A stretch of DNA of 64,000 nt from Watersipora subatra. Its lineage: Eukaryota; Bryozoa; Gymnolaemata; Cheilostomatida; Watersiporidae. Made by a program: the position numbers and the translations under genes. The notes beneath the pieces were generated by a model. That model did not search any database and had not been told where the DNA came from. It saw only the letters and a program-made list of their open reading frames with translations. The stretch's first letter is position 1; each line of letters begins with the position of its first letter. Of the stretch, positions 40,353-64,000 are shown piece by piece. Location: positions 20,951,114-21,015,113 of the forward strand of contig NC_088710.1 in NCBI RefSeq assembly GCF_963576615.1, written 5' to 3'.

Positions 40353-42043
40353 TATGTGATGGGAACCTAGTTTATTAATATTATTTCTGTTTATATTTTG
40401 CCTAGAACTATTCTGTTTGTGCAACAAACTTATTCTATGTTAAGAATATTTAGAAAGCTCTGAAAAAATCTATCTTACGTTGTAGATGAATTTAGTAAGC
40501 AAGCATCTGATATTTATGATAGTTTATTCATTTATATAATAAAAGAGAAAAAGTAAAGAGAAACAGTGTATACTAACCATAGTCTCTGTTTTGTGTTGAT
40601 AATATGACAGATAGCTAAAAGATCCAGTAGAGTAAATTTAGAATAGTTTATACTGTGGTAGAGTTGTTCTCTCTTGTACAATTTAGCAGCCAACTACATA
40701 TGTTATGAAACAGTAAGCAGAACGGATTTAAATAATTACCAAATAAAATTACTATTCACTTACTTTCCTTTTAAATTTGTTGTATTTATTAATTTACCAG
40801 CACAAAAGTTAAACAACAAAAGCGTAACGGAACAGATTTTAGGTATTTTTACAGCATCTGCTAAAAATATTGAGGCTGTTGCGCTGGATCCAAAAAGTTT
40901 TTAATAACTAGGATCTCCTAGCAACAAGAGCAACTCTTTTTGTTCATTTTTTATTTGCTAAGGAATAATCTTCTAGATTGTGTATTTATTGCCTCTGAAA
41001 ATAAGTGTCAATACCTATTAGTAAGAGAAGAATACTTGCAAACAAGGCTTGTAAATATTTTTCATATCATAAAGTGATCCTACACGTCCTACTTCACCAG
41101 CAGATTTCTTTACTAAGTTTTCCAGTTTTCTCATAGACACTTTTTATGCTCATATAGCTGTCTTAGTTGCATTTTGACAAAGATTGCCTTATAAAATATA
41201 AGCAATGTTTTAGACATGTAAATTTCTGTTACCTTGCTGGAAGTGCTTAATGCACTTGTACTGATACTTCTGAGCTAAAATTTTTTGATGAAATATTAAC
41301 TTGGGCATGCCCCCAAATAGTGTTTGCATTTTATAACTCAATTTTTAATACAAAGCAAGCCTTAACCGGGACTCTTCAATTAACTGGATATAAACTGGTT
41401 TATGGAAGAAGGTAACACGGAAATAATTGTTACTTGTTCATAACTGTTCGACATAGATATTTTCAAAGCTACTGGATGTGCATGCTTGCACAATTTCAAT
41501 TTCACAGGTTCTTTGCATGCTTTAATTTTCTCTATTTTCATAGTCTCTGCATGTACATGTACATGTATTCTGTACTTCATATGCAACTCAGATTACATTG
41601 AAAAACAATTAAATTAATTTTAGAGTTATCTGATCACTAAACAAGAGAATACAATTTCTTATAGATGTATTCTGCATTACTATTGTTCACACAATAAATA
41701 TATTATAATAGTCTCTAATTGTAAAAATAAAATAATAATTTTAATAGACTGTACCACTATATCACAATGCAGCAAATTTAGCATTAACAATACATGGGAG
41801 TACACAGAATTTCATAGACCATTACTTGCTCATACTAGCAGATACCATAGGAGAGATCTTTTTTAAAATAAGATAATTAAATTCTAATTTTCGTAAAAAA
41901 ATTTTGACCAAAATTGTATATTTACTCATTTACAAGAAAAGATAACTTATTGGCCAGGTAACAGTAGAAAGAGATAAAACTGCCCTGTCATAGTGACTTA
42001 AACAACTAGATTATAGTGAGCTCAACAAAGAAAGCTACGGTCT
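40353..42043. other. Convergent 3' flanks of coactosin and NR4A
   Basis: The two genes face each other tail to tail across 1.7 kb. The sequence is AT-rich, presumed 3' UTRs and spacer, with no recognised exon. The open frames at 40674-40904 and 41380-41586 have no domain. Confidence 0.5.
40538..40543 (+). terminator. COTL1: Candidate coactosin poly(A) signal AATAAA
   Basis: The first canonical AATAAA after the coactosin stop codon, 186 nt downstream, in an AT-rich context. Confidence 0.5.
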
Positions 42044-53436
<11,393 letters not shown>

Positions 53437-54349
53437 ATCGTGGCAGCGTATGGCAGCGTATGGAATGCAGTCTTGATGCGCTTGATTCTCTTTATCAACT
53501 GGTCTAATGCCTGCAACACGCCAAGCCAGTAAAACCTGTGCTAATAGCTGGCTGCAGTGATAGGATCAGCGATAGCAGCAATTTGATTGGCCGATATATC
53601 ACATCCCTCACAGTGTGTATATTAACTGAGCTAGAGATGTAAACACTTGGAAATAATACCTCCCCCCCTACACACCGCTTAACAGCAGAAAAATAACCTG
53701 CAGATATGAAATAACAAAATTTTTTAAAAAGTTGGTAGACAGAAATATTTTAATTGCTAATTTGTTTGGTTATGAAATGCCTTTGCCTAATTTGAGTTCT
53801 GATTGGTTGTGCATTAAGGAGACGGAAAGAATGCTGGCCAAACAAAGAACTGACAAAGTGTGCCAGTGGATTTAAAAAATTGTGGTTTTCTTTCATCACA
53901 AAGTTTTATTGCGGCAGCACGACGGACTGATAAGGAGAAGCAATGACATTGAAATTCTACCAGAAAACGACTTTCGTCACAAAACTAAACCTTCAGATAT
54001 CAGTGTACTTACTTTGAATGGCGGTGTCTGCACAATTTATAGCACATTTTGTTTCTATCAAGTCTCTCTGCTGCCGGAAACTTATGAGATACAACAGAAC
54101 TAAGTTAGCACAACTGCAGGTTGGAGATTTTGCGAACTATGTCTACTACTTTGAAAACCCTTTTAGTTGATCTTGCTACCGAGTTAAAACATGACATCAA
54201 AAAACTAACCAAATAATTGTGTTTTTCAGAATTGTGTTTTTAATTGTGACAGATTTCATTTGATATTACTATTTTACTACAAATGTAATAATAGTTTGTT
54301 CATCAAGTAATTTTTACTATAAAGAAAACTGCATCCATCTGAAGCCATG

Positions 54350-54450
54350 ATCAGATGTTGAATAAAGTTTACATCATGCAGGATTTGAACAACGAACTAT
54401 CACGTAGGTAGAGTGACGCACTAACCGCTGCACCAATTAGTCACCTTCCA
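54350..54450 (-). repeat. tRNA-derived SINE head
   Basis: Minus strand: TTGGTGCAGCGGTTAGTGCG (box A-like), then TTGTTCAAATCCTGCATGAT (box B-like). The text is close to the head at 1060-1150, including the CAAATCCTG(C/T)ATGATG tail. Confidence 0.6.
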
Positions 54451-54774
54451 TGTTTTGAAAAATTCTACGTATGGCTATTACGCGTGCCGACCTCTCATAG
54501 CAGACTAACGCTAAAACTACTAATACTTGGTGATGGATGTGGTAAGAATTTTGATGACTTTAGGCTCAGAAAAAGTTGAAAACCTTCCTGTACACCCTGC
54601 TTAATATAACTTACTAAAGAGTTATGTGTGCAATCTCTCGAAGACAGAGTATGATGCCTGCTTAGCTTACTACAGACAGAGGATGTGCTTTGCGGCACAA
54701 ACAATGGCTCAGTGATCTTGGCTGAACCTGTCTGAGTTCAGTAGCAAGGGAACGTCGACAATTAGAGACATAAA

Positions 54775-54870
54775 CATGACCAGTTACAGAGAGAAGTTTA
54801 AGGTTGGATGTCATTCCTGTCACCACTAGTGGCCTTTTTTGGAGAATTCTACTCAAACCGGTCATTTGCA
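54775..54870 (-). repeat. SINE-like body segment
   Basis: The minus strand reads GAATTCTCC, then GGCCACTAGTGGTGACAGGA. This resembles the conserved portion shared by the inverted pair at 60264-60936 (TCTCAGAAAGGTCAC, GGTGGTGACAGAAAGGGCAT). Confidence 0.5.
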
Positions 54871-54999
54871 CGATTTAGACCACCAAACCATAGCAGTGTT
54901 AGGGAATTGTTAAACAATAGACAGCATTTTGACAGAGTATTTAGGGAGAAATTGAAAGGATTAGATTATTACTCAAAGAGGCAATGCGGCTGAGCAACA

Positions 55000-55290
55000 G
55001 GAAGCTGCCTGTTGGCTGAATCACTCGCGGAGAGAAGAGATCAAGGCCTTGTGCTTAGATTCTCCATAATAGATTAATAGCAATTACAGCGTGCCTAAAA
55101 ATCTAGAGTCGGAGGGACAGCTTGGCTCCTGCTGTGTGAGAGTCAGCTAAGCCCCAGTCAAGCAGGCTAATCACCCACACGCGTCTCAACCGCCGGCAGC
55201 CATCTCAACCGCCGGCAGCCATCTCAACCGCCGGCAGCCGCTAGCCGAGTTTCCCCGAAGGCCTCAGAGCGGAATCTCCAAAACATTGAG
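55000..55290. promoter_or_regulatory. GC-rich block with 19 bp triplicate
   Basis: A complex, GC-rich island upstream of the NR4A exons. It includes three exact tandem copies of ATCTCAACCGCCGGCAGCC-type sequence (about 55180-55240). No splice-bounded frame. It could be a promoter or enhancer; this is inference from composition and position. Confidence 0.3.
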
Positions 55291-56329
55291 ACCTTGTGAC
55301 TATGACAAGATGCAATACGTTTTCTTGTTATTTTGCGTCATCGCGAAGGAGACATTGAGAAGGAAAAGTTAAACAGCACCAAAGCAGTCAGAATGTTTTT
55401 ATATTGAATATAAAACAGTGAACCATATTTAATGTGTTTTGTACAAACTTGAGGAGGCAAAGTTGAACAACCCCAAAGCAGTTAGGTTGCTTTTACATTG
55501 GAATCTATTTAGCTAAATTTACATAGATAAATTAACTGCTTTCTAAAAGTTTTTCATTTTCATTTTTAAAAATTTTAACACATCGACACAAAAATTACAA
55601 ATATATGAAACAGATCTAATGAGTAAATCAGCCAGTCTATCAAAGTGAACCAGAAAAAGTCGCATTGTCTTGTTCGCGGCAGCATCAATGTAGCCAAAGG
55701 TCAGTACCTAAAGGCTATATCAGCCCTAGTCTAAACCAAGCTTAAAGAGCCATGAAACAACAAAATATTTCAACAGTTACATATTTTTAATCTCAGCTGT
55801 ATCTCATTTTTTAACGTGTTATTTTAATACATAGTATCAACAATCTTTTAATATTCTGGATAGTTTAATAAAAAGAAGAAATTATAATTTAATTAGAAAG
55901 TGGACAAAAAAACTTGGTCTGTAATGAAAATTTTTAATTAACACTCATCTCCTTAAAATTGTCTCATATGGCTGTATTTCAACTCAGATATCGATGACTA
56001 TGTAACTGTTATAGACTATAGCTGAAAAACATTGACTTGCCCCGCATATATCTTTTCTTTAATTGTTTTAAATTTCAAGCAAGTTCTTGTAATTTTTTAC
56101 TAGTTTGAAAAACTTATTGATGCTGACAATAGGCTGCCACAGTTCGGCAGCTTCCATGCAATTGCAAGAGTCTACATGTGGCATTTTGTTGATTTTTATC
56201 AAAGCTATTAGTAATGACAATCAAAGGCAGGTTTGCTGTTTGTTTCTCGGATCATAAGAAAAGACTAATGAACAAAAAAAAACTTTTGTAATAGTACAAT
56301 TATTTATTATTTTTAATATATGGATACTA

Positions 56330-56480
56330 ATATGTCTGAGGAGGAGGGAAAGAACTCTCGGACAGAAAGGCTGAAGGGACGCGTCAAAGCTAGCCCTGAG
56401 GTTGGCTTCTCCGCATGGAATTAGACTAATAATAACCCTAGTAACTGGCTCACTGGCTGCCCTTTCCGGTAGAGTCAGCG
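56330..56480. promoter_or_regulatory. GC-richer noncoding block upstream of NR4A
   Basis: A short high-complexity segment (GGAAAGAACTCTCGGACAGA, CATGGAATTAGACTAATAAT) in AT-rich surroundings, without an open frame. A weak candidate regulatory block. Confidence 0.2.
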
Positions 56481-57459
56481 TTGAAGCATCAAAAATAATT
56501 ATATATAGATGCTATCACCAGAATTGTCAACAAACGCTTTGGTGCTTTGTGTTATGAGTATGCAGTAAATTTTAATACATATATAACGTGTAGGCGGCTA
56601 TTAATGTATATATATAACTTGTGAAATGGCCATTTGCGATAGAAATGCTCTTCCTAGACATAGAAATAGTTGTCAGCAAAATTGGAAACACCCACTTTTT
56701 CGGAGCTCTTTGTTACATGCGCTGGCGTACTTACGTATTTGCGCACCTGTTGCAGAGAATTAGCAGATTCTAGACAGGTAATGTTGCAAATGTCATCAAC
56801 TGGTATGAGTGTACTTAATTTGATCTCAGTTTTATTGACTGTTTTATTAATAAGCGTACTTTAATGATGGTATTATAAAAATGACGTTATGTAATCGCAT
56901 AGCTAATGACGATGGCATTTGATCCTTGCTTCATATGAAACATGACCTGGAAAGGAGTAACGGCACTTTACTTCCTTACGTAGGGGGAAATTAATTGTTT
57001 CCATGACAACAGGACCAAATTAACTAGTCCTTAGAATTCTTTAAACCTTCTCTACCTGTGGACAAAATGTACACACGAATGCGACACCTTTGCCTATGTA
57101 GGTGACAAATATCACTTAACGTCTCTCATGCTCAAAACTAAACATAAGTGATTCATTAAATATTTAGACTCATTACTAATATCTCTGTTGTTTTTGAAAA
57201 CATAATAGTTTCCAGCATTTTAACATGGACTTTATACAAGAATGCCTTTTGAATGAAGCCAATTTAAATCATCTTATAACACATGAAAAAATGTGATATA
57301 ATAAATATAATAATATTAAAACGAACAAATGTCTTTATGCTGCTGCCTTGTTCTGTTGTTACTGTATTTAAATGGCGTGAAGCTCTCTTATAAAAGAGGT
57401 AACTGGTAATCAGAAATAGTGACTGGAATTTATTACTTACATGCATGTTAAAAATATGT

Positions 57460-57655
57460 CCAAGAAATAATAATAATAATAAAAATAATACAAAAATGTA
57501 ATATATAATAATACCAGCTTTAGCTGTGATAAAACTGATAATAAAAATAATAGTAATAATAATAATACTAATAATAACAATGATAATAATATTAATAATA
57601 ATACTAATAATAATAATAGTAATATTAATAATAATAATTATTATTATGCTAATAT
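57460..57655. repeat. AAT-rich microsatellite
   Basis: A compound run of AATAATAAT and ATAATACTAATAAT units, with an ATTATTATT turn at the right end. Confidence 0.85.
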
Positions 57656-60263
57656 ACCCATGAACTACCTCAGTTGCAGCCTTTTACACCACACTTGGTG
57701 ACCAGTTCTGTTGATCTGGTGAGTTTGGGAAATTGGTCTATACATAATTGCATGACCTTTTCATTTCTGCCTTATTCAAGAGTTCAACTTAGAATTCTGT
57801 CATTCCACCACTACCCACTTAACCATTAGAATAGTATGCAGTTATGAGCTTTTACATACATGTGTAGATGAAATGCACATTATTAGACATTGCAATAGAA
57901 GTAGGTCAAAATAATTATAGTTTGTTTTAAATTGTGTTAAATTTTTTAAATAGATTTGTAACACAAAATGAGAGGTAGATTTGTGAACAAGAGAGTTTGG
58001 TAAGATTTGTCCAGACCTACTTAGTGGAAACCGCTATCACATCTTACAGGGATAAACAGTGATAGAGAATTGCCCATAAGCTAGCGGATATATGTGTCTG
58101 CTATAGGAAGCCAGACCTGGCAGAAAGGGGAGACCTATTCATACCACAATTCAGAATACGAATGAGATTTTTAACACGTTCTAACACCGAGCACGCGCGC
58201 ATCTTCCCCATTAATCCTTCTGTTTACCTAAACAATTGACTCGACCAGCTCAGCTGTTTATATACAGCTTTGAAAATCTGGAATTATTAGCAAAAAATAT
58301 ACGCCGCACAGCTTACAAACAATAAAACTGCAGACTGATTCAAGGTAAATCATCCAAACACTTTCTCTGTCTATTCGAACGAATAACTTCTTTATTTGCA
58401 CAAAACCAGAAACTGTAAATATACGGGAGGATATGCGTTAGCAATATTGTATTCATTGACAGGATGGCCATTGTTGGGAGGGCCAAATTGAGCTTAACAA
58501 TGTCTGCATGGAAGTTCAGACATTTACGTGATCATGGTTTAGAAACACTTGGTTAGACAAGAGTAATATTTAAAGCCATTTTGGGGGGTATGTATTTATT
58601 TATTGTGATTGCCTAACAGTATAGTAAACTTTTTTGTTTTTATGCACTTGTCGTATCTTTAAAAATTGCTTTAATGATTAAAATCCAGTAACTTAAATAT
58701 TTAAACATTATGTAAGAATAAATAAATACAATAATATAAATAGATATAACCTTTACTACTAGTCAATGCAGTTCAAAGCAAATTATACCATGAGACAAAA
58801 ATACAGAATTGTAAAGAAAAAATATGTGTATTGGAAGAAAAAACCATTTTTGCATAACGTTGTTCTAATATGTGGATTGAAAAGGTGCTGACGTTTGGTA
58901 TAAGGTAGAAAAGTGTAAAAAGTATAAAGTGGAGCTTGTCTCGTTTTTGTAATAAAAAATCAATTTGTTGTTACCATTTGTCTCTCTGGTTAGTCTTTCC
59001 TTCTAATGAGCATATTCACTATAGTTGAAAATTAAACATGAATAGGTGATAAATTTTAGAATTTTTTCTGTCTGTCAATATTTGTGCTCCGTTGTCAGGA
59101 AGGAGACCTTTCCAATCTGTTGATGCGTTTATGACGAACAATGACTAAAAATACACTTCTGACTAAAACTGCTGCCCAGAAAATTTATTTGACAAGCGCA
59201 TTAGTTGGTTTTACAGCTAATTAACAAGTAAATGAACATGCACAATTATTAGAAAAATACTTTAATGATATGTTTGTTAAATTAGTTAACAAAGATGGTT
59301 GCACCTTTGAGAAGAAACACGAGTTTTCACTGATACCTAAGTACATATTGGCTGACATTGCCTGAGACCAGCTTTCATCAGAGAAAATGTTTTTGATACA
59401 AATACGACTATCTATTCGCATACACCTACTCAATCTAAACAAAAAGGGCATTGGCTACACCTGCCATGTAATATTCTCATACAAGTGACAACTGCCATGA
59501 CTAGCTCACCTGTGCGGTCCTCTCAACGCACCGTCACTCGTCACTCAACAAGATCGTAGCTGTCAATTCGCACAACACCCTCACTTTTATGGTTATCAAG
59601 GCTGCAGATATCAAAGCCAAAATAGCAATAGAAGAATGGGTGAAACAAATTACGGCAGCTACAATTGGCTATTATCTATTTACACATACTCCAGTATTTG
59701 TAAGTTTTAATTTCTGATAAGCTACTACCTACTCCACTATTGAATCCTATCAGGAGGCCTACAGAAAGGCTAGGTGCAACTACATTAACAAAATTTAATT
59801 ATACGACTCGCACGAGGCAAATAAACCAGTTATCGCCTGTCCTGACGGCAGCCGATAGACTTATCAAAAGAAGTCTTAAGCTCTCTGGTTACTTTCAAGA
59901 TTTAGCTGATCAACACTTTCTGAAATCTTTGTGTTTCACATTCCGGTTGCATTCTGAGCTCTTTCTCTTCAAAGCGTGAACAGTAATATTCACTGATAGG
60001 AGTTTGTATGTACATGTGGCTGACTAACGGCCATTGAACATGAGCTAATCTTAAACAGTTTGACTTCAACCCATCGACAGTAACTAACTTTAAGGATATA
60101 TTCGTGCTTACTAAATTAATCCAAGGATTCACTTTGAATATTCTTTCCCAGCTTTGACGCTCGGAAGTGGGATATTTTGAACATTTTGTAATTGCTACTA
60201 CACACTGATAATGGTAATGGTGATCATTGGAATAACCCAAATACTGCATTTATAGGGAGTAAT

Positions 60264-60936
60264 ATTCGACAATCCTGTTCAAAATATTATTTATGCTAAC
60301 CATATGAACTACAGGCTGGGGTTCAAATTCTCAGAAAGGTCACAGGTGGTGACAGAAAGGGCATTTGAATTGTTCTCTCTGCCTAATCGCCAAAGCAGAT
60401 TAGTTGGCAATCTCACTGGCGATTCGGCTAACTGAATCTTGGTAGAAAACATTATAGTAATAACAATAATATTAATGTTTAACAATACAATTTGCACTCC
60501 TCCTACATGTAATTGTAATTTTTGTAGTAGATGAAAAATGTTTTTTAAGACACAAAGCAAACAGCAAGCGGACTATATTAAAAAAATTGTTTTTCATCTG
60601 ATCTGAGCCGAACTAGATCAACAGCAGCATAATTACTTCCTTACCGCTGCCTCAGCTAGCGGAATAACTTAATATTAAAGATGCATTACTGACGACTATA
60701 TAAAGACCTCAAATATTGCTGATGGCCAAGGACTTTCACGATAGCGCAAATATTCTCAAAAAATTATTAATTTATCCAAATGAAAGAAAAGATTTTCCTC
60801 CTGGCGATCAGGCGGAGAGAAAGAGAGCAAGTCAAATGCCCTTTCTCTCACCACCAGTGACCTTTCTGAGGCTTTGAACCACAGCTCATAGTTCATATTG
60901 TTAGTATAACTAATATTTCAAACAAGATTATCGAAG
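60264..60936. repeat. Inverted pair of SINE-like repeats
   Basis: The left arm (about 60264-60402, +) and right arm (about 60795-60936, -) share TTCGA.AATC at the outer end, then TATGAACTA, a box B-like GGTTCAAA, TCAGAAAGGTCAC, GGTGGTGA.AGAAAGGGCA and TGCCTAATCGCC-type sequence. Either two oppositely inserted SINEs or one foldback element of about 670 bp. Each arm carries an AAAGGTCA octamer (60335-60342 and, inverted, 60858-60865). Confidence 0.75.
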
Positions 60937-61199
60937 ATTCCTCGTGTTCTTTATCAATACATTTAATTTATTCTGTTTAGTTCCAAAGGGGTCGACTTTC
61001 AACACCGGAGTCCTACGCCACACAACAAAGTTTCTGATCACGATAATACTGATTCTCACAATTACTGCATTTATTCAAAGGGTTCACTTTAACTAACAAA
61101 TTGTTCATTTGAATGTCATAGCAAGTCGCTCACAGTTTTCATGGTAAATAAGCATTTAGTTAAGCTATTATTAAAAGGATTGAAAGATAAAACGACTGC

Positions 61200-61390
61200 T
61201 GATCATGCGCTGCCGGAACCTCACGGGAGATGGCATTTACGAGACTGACATCAACAGCAATTGCGAGGCGATTGGGGAGAAAGAGAAATGTCAACTTCTG
61301 TTGAGACAATTCTGGCTGAGTAATTGGAGTCCCTCTGCTGAGCTGGCGTTGATTAGAAATTCTTATCACCAGGCGAGGGAGACGTAGCCC
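61200..61390. promoter_or_regulatory. GC-richer block near right end
   Basis: Complex sequence (CTCACGGGAGATGGCATTTA, GCTGAGCTGGCGTTGATTAG) crossed by a 60-codon open frame that resembles no known protein. It is listed as a possible regulatory block because it stands out in composition. Confidence 0.2.
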
Positions 61391-63453
61391 AGTTTCATAA
61401 GGCTAATATCAGTTCAGTTATCTTATTTTTCAAACTGTTAGCTAGTTACAAAAATAAAAGTTTATTATGTTTCAAATGTAAGTGAATTTTAGTAGAATTT
61501 CAAAGAACTCCACGCGCTTCTGTTTTTATTATATTTATCTTTTTTCTATTGTTACTTTTTTCAGTTCATTTGCTACTCTAAACTCACTACTAAAAACATA
61601 AACTAACAGTAGGCCCAGCGCTGCTGGATATTTGCTTTATTTTCAAAGCCAGTGGCTACACTGCTTTCTAATCATGTCTCCATTTTTACTAATAACCTCG
61701 AATGCGCTAGAAGAAGCGTGACAACTCCAGGCTTTACTGTTGCTATTATATTTAGATTTGTCCTTTTTTCTATTTTTACGTTTTTCATTTCATTTGCAAC
61801 TAAATTATCGCAACTACAAAAACATATTATACCATTAATTCTGGCGATGCGCGAAACTTCTTTCATTATCACCGCAAATCATTTCACGACAAGTTTTTAG
61901 ACTCTTTATGTAAATAACACTCAGTAACTGTTTAAAACCTACAAAAATTATTTTCTTTAAAATAAGGAAAGTTTAAGTGAGTTGTTTATTCGAAGCCGAT
62001 AAATTATTTTTACTGGGAAGAAAAGCGATGTTTGTGAATAAACTTATCCTTGACCCTTATCTATATTGCATTCTTAGTCGTAACTTTTATGGCTCTACTC
62101 ATCACCGCGTCTTTTAACATTTTACAGGCCAATAATCTATCTCCCACATTTACGGCTTAATTAATCTGTCCACCACACTCTTCCTTATAAAGCAAATAGT
62201 TACAGCATACGTACTAAAACTTATGAGTAACTACAAATTGATGACATCTGACAGGTGCTCTGGAGATGTCAACCTAATTTAGGCTCTTAAGCAAAATGAC
62301 AGGTAGCGCGAGAAAAGCGGCAAAGGAGGGCAGGTGATAAAAATGTGCATTGAACACAAGGAAACCTTGATAATTCATTTGACAACTAAAACAGTGCACA
62401 CAACTATGTTTCGTATTCAAGGCAGCTTCTGTTGTCTGGCTAGTCATGCATGCGATAAATAGTAGTTGTAGATTAAAACCGGGAGCAGGATTGTGTTTCG
62501 AAATTTGAGAATCATTGTTTACGACCATTTGGATAACACCGCAAAAATGTAATTATGCTGCATAATCATAAGAATAATATTATCATAATATGACAGCGTT
62601 ACAAGAAAGATTTGACAACGTGTCATGATAGCATGCATGAGATGTGGTGTACTTGTGTTACAAGCTGATGCACTGAGCTTACTGACACAAAACCTCAGAC
62701 GCAAATAGGGCCAGTACCACCACTCCTCCGCTCAAACAGCCTTATCATTAACTCTGGCTAAACATATCAAGGTATCAACTGATTTTAATGATTATCATAA
62801 TTTAAAAATTAATTTCATCAAACGGTAAAATAATTAAAAGATGTGCTAAAACTGACTCAATAAAATTAACTTCTATAGAATTGTGTTATTAAATGTGGTA
62901 AAGTTATGAAATTTCTTTTTATGGCGTAAAACTATTGCATAAAAATCAAAAATAGAAAAAAATCATGTTTTAGGAAATATGATGGCAAGAAACATTATTA
63001 TTGTGAACATTTATTAAGCTTTTATAAAAATCCTCCACACATTACATTGCAACATCAACATAGAAGGATGGAAAAGTTGTCAAAAATTTGCTATACACCC
63101 AGCTTAGTTTGCACCGTGTCCATCTCTAAGCATTCACTGCAGATAAGACATGGTTTTGAAAATGGGAATAAAATAAAGCTATTTTTAATGTATTAACTGA
63201 GCAAAATGTAACATCTAGTTTGGCTCAAAAAAATCACACAATATTGCAGCAGCACTTCCCAGCAAAATCAAATCTCTTAACAGTTGACCGACTGGAAAAA
63301 TGAAAGAAAATTTGAACCAATTAAAGAGAATTAGTTTTAAACCTTTCTAAATTGCACTAAATCATAATATCATAACTCACATTATACTCAAAATGTCTAA
63401 AAACAAATGTTTGTTTATGTAGCACACCATTTACAGCGCTATTACTACCATAC

Positions 63454-63559
63454 CTGCTCTTGCATTTGGAGTTGTCTTCCACTTAAGCATTCAATATAAT
63501 CCAACAGTGTAACACTGTCTAATATAGTTGTGATGTTTGACATGATGAAGTGAGACAGT
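63454..63559 (-). CDS. Unassigned exon, possible first coding exon
   Basis: Bounded by a strong acceptor (TTCTTCTCCTTAG) and donor (GAGCAG|GTATGG). An ATG at 63543 begins MSNITTILDSVTLLDYIECL and continues SGRQLQMQEQ to the donor in phase 0, and the frame is also open upstream of the ATG. It is Leu/Gln-rich and could form a helix. I do not recognise the family. It may belong to another gene, or be a far 5' exon of NR4A carrying an upstream open reading frame. Confidence 0.45.
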
Positions 63560-64000
63560 CTAAGGAGAAGAAAAGAGTTAGAACAACAGAGAACTAGCTA
63601 GCACAACCTCAACCCTCACTGACTTTTGCAAGACAACATTCAAAATGTTAGCTCGGCCTAACAGAGCATCTGTCCAAAGGTTGGATCTATCATTTTCATA
63701 TGAAATACCATAACTAATTTGAAAAGAGCATGCCCTATAAAAGTATATCCCAACAGGTCCGTGTGGCATATAGCTAGCCAGTCTTAACTCCATTATGCCA
63801 CACGAGTGTTAGCTAGAAGGGGTGGCGAATTAGCTTCTTGGCAAATGAAAATTTCATTGCAGTAAAGGAAAGGTCAGATGTTGCTGCTATTGCAATTCTG
63901 AAATAGGTTAAATTCGACAGCTTGAGAAACAAAAGAAACTGACAGACCTTCCCATCGCTTAAGTGCAATCTGCAACCTTGAACAATATATCATTGTATGA
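63560..64000. other. Right edge, no gene recognised
   Basis: Intronic or intergenic sequence beyond the last exon. No splice-bounded frame is evident. Confidence 0.4.

Larger units (their letters stand above)
53511..63453. other. Upstream region or long 5' intron of NR4A
   Basis: About 10 kb without a recognisable coding exon. It holds SINE-like repeats, an AAT-rich microsatellite and several GC-richer blocks. A stretch at about 59515-59589 has a good acceptor (ATATCTGCAG) and donor (GCACAG|GTGAGC) on the minus strand but stops in all frames, so it could be a noncoding 5' exon. Confidence 0.4.

Noticed and set aside
59515-59589. Coding exon with good splice sites on the minus strand
   Set aside because: All three frames contain stops between the acceptor and donor. 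At most it is a noncoding exon.
61205-61387. 60-codon open frame in a GC-richer block
   Set aside because: Looks protein-like in composition, but no family was recognised and no splice sites bracket it. Listed instead as a possible regulatory block.

Overview
The window is animal nuclear DNA. It is AT-rich, its genes are split by GT-AG introns, and its proteins belong to metazoan families: a small Tim chaperone, Rab34/36, ribosomal protein uL23 (RPL23A), coactosin and an NR4A nuclear receptor. Gene structure and divergence suggest an invertebrate, possibly a spiralian such as a mollusc. That is inference; no species can be assigned. Coding sequence was rebuilt exon by exon from splice sites, reading phase and family similarity.

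Layout. 1176-2550 (-): small Tim, TIMM8-like, 3 exons. 8140-23796 (-): Rab34/36-type GTPase, 9 exons, 256 aa; the exons sum to a whole number of codons. 28420-29798 (+): RPL23A, 4 exons. 35122-40352 (+): coactosin-like, 4 exons, 141 aa. 42044-51603 (-), probably reaching 53510: NR4A receptor, 10 to 11 exons, at least 560 aa. 63454-63559 (-): an unassigned exon. The genes look like independent housekeeping, cytoskeletal, trafficking and regulatory loci. There is no sign of an operon, gene cluster, CRISPR array or phage.

The space between exons is rich in repeats. Five of the eight Rab34 introns carry unrelated minisatellites. One intron also holds a ~400 bp near-perfect palindrome and an 872 bp TTAA-flanked MITE; a second MITE of the same length lies at 25.5 kb and its empty site is preserved in a paralogous repeat. 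Other repeats are a 653 bp TIR element, tRNA-derived SINE heads, an inverted SINE-like pair and two dispersed repeat pairs.

The most unusual observation is that two minisatellites have multiplied splice sites. A 22 bp array copies the 5' splice site of Rab34 exon 4 about 24 times. A 42 bp array copies the 3' splice site of an NR4A exon 5 times. Use of almost any decoy site would introduce a stop codon.
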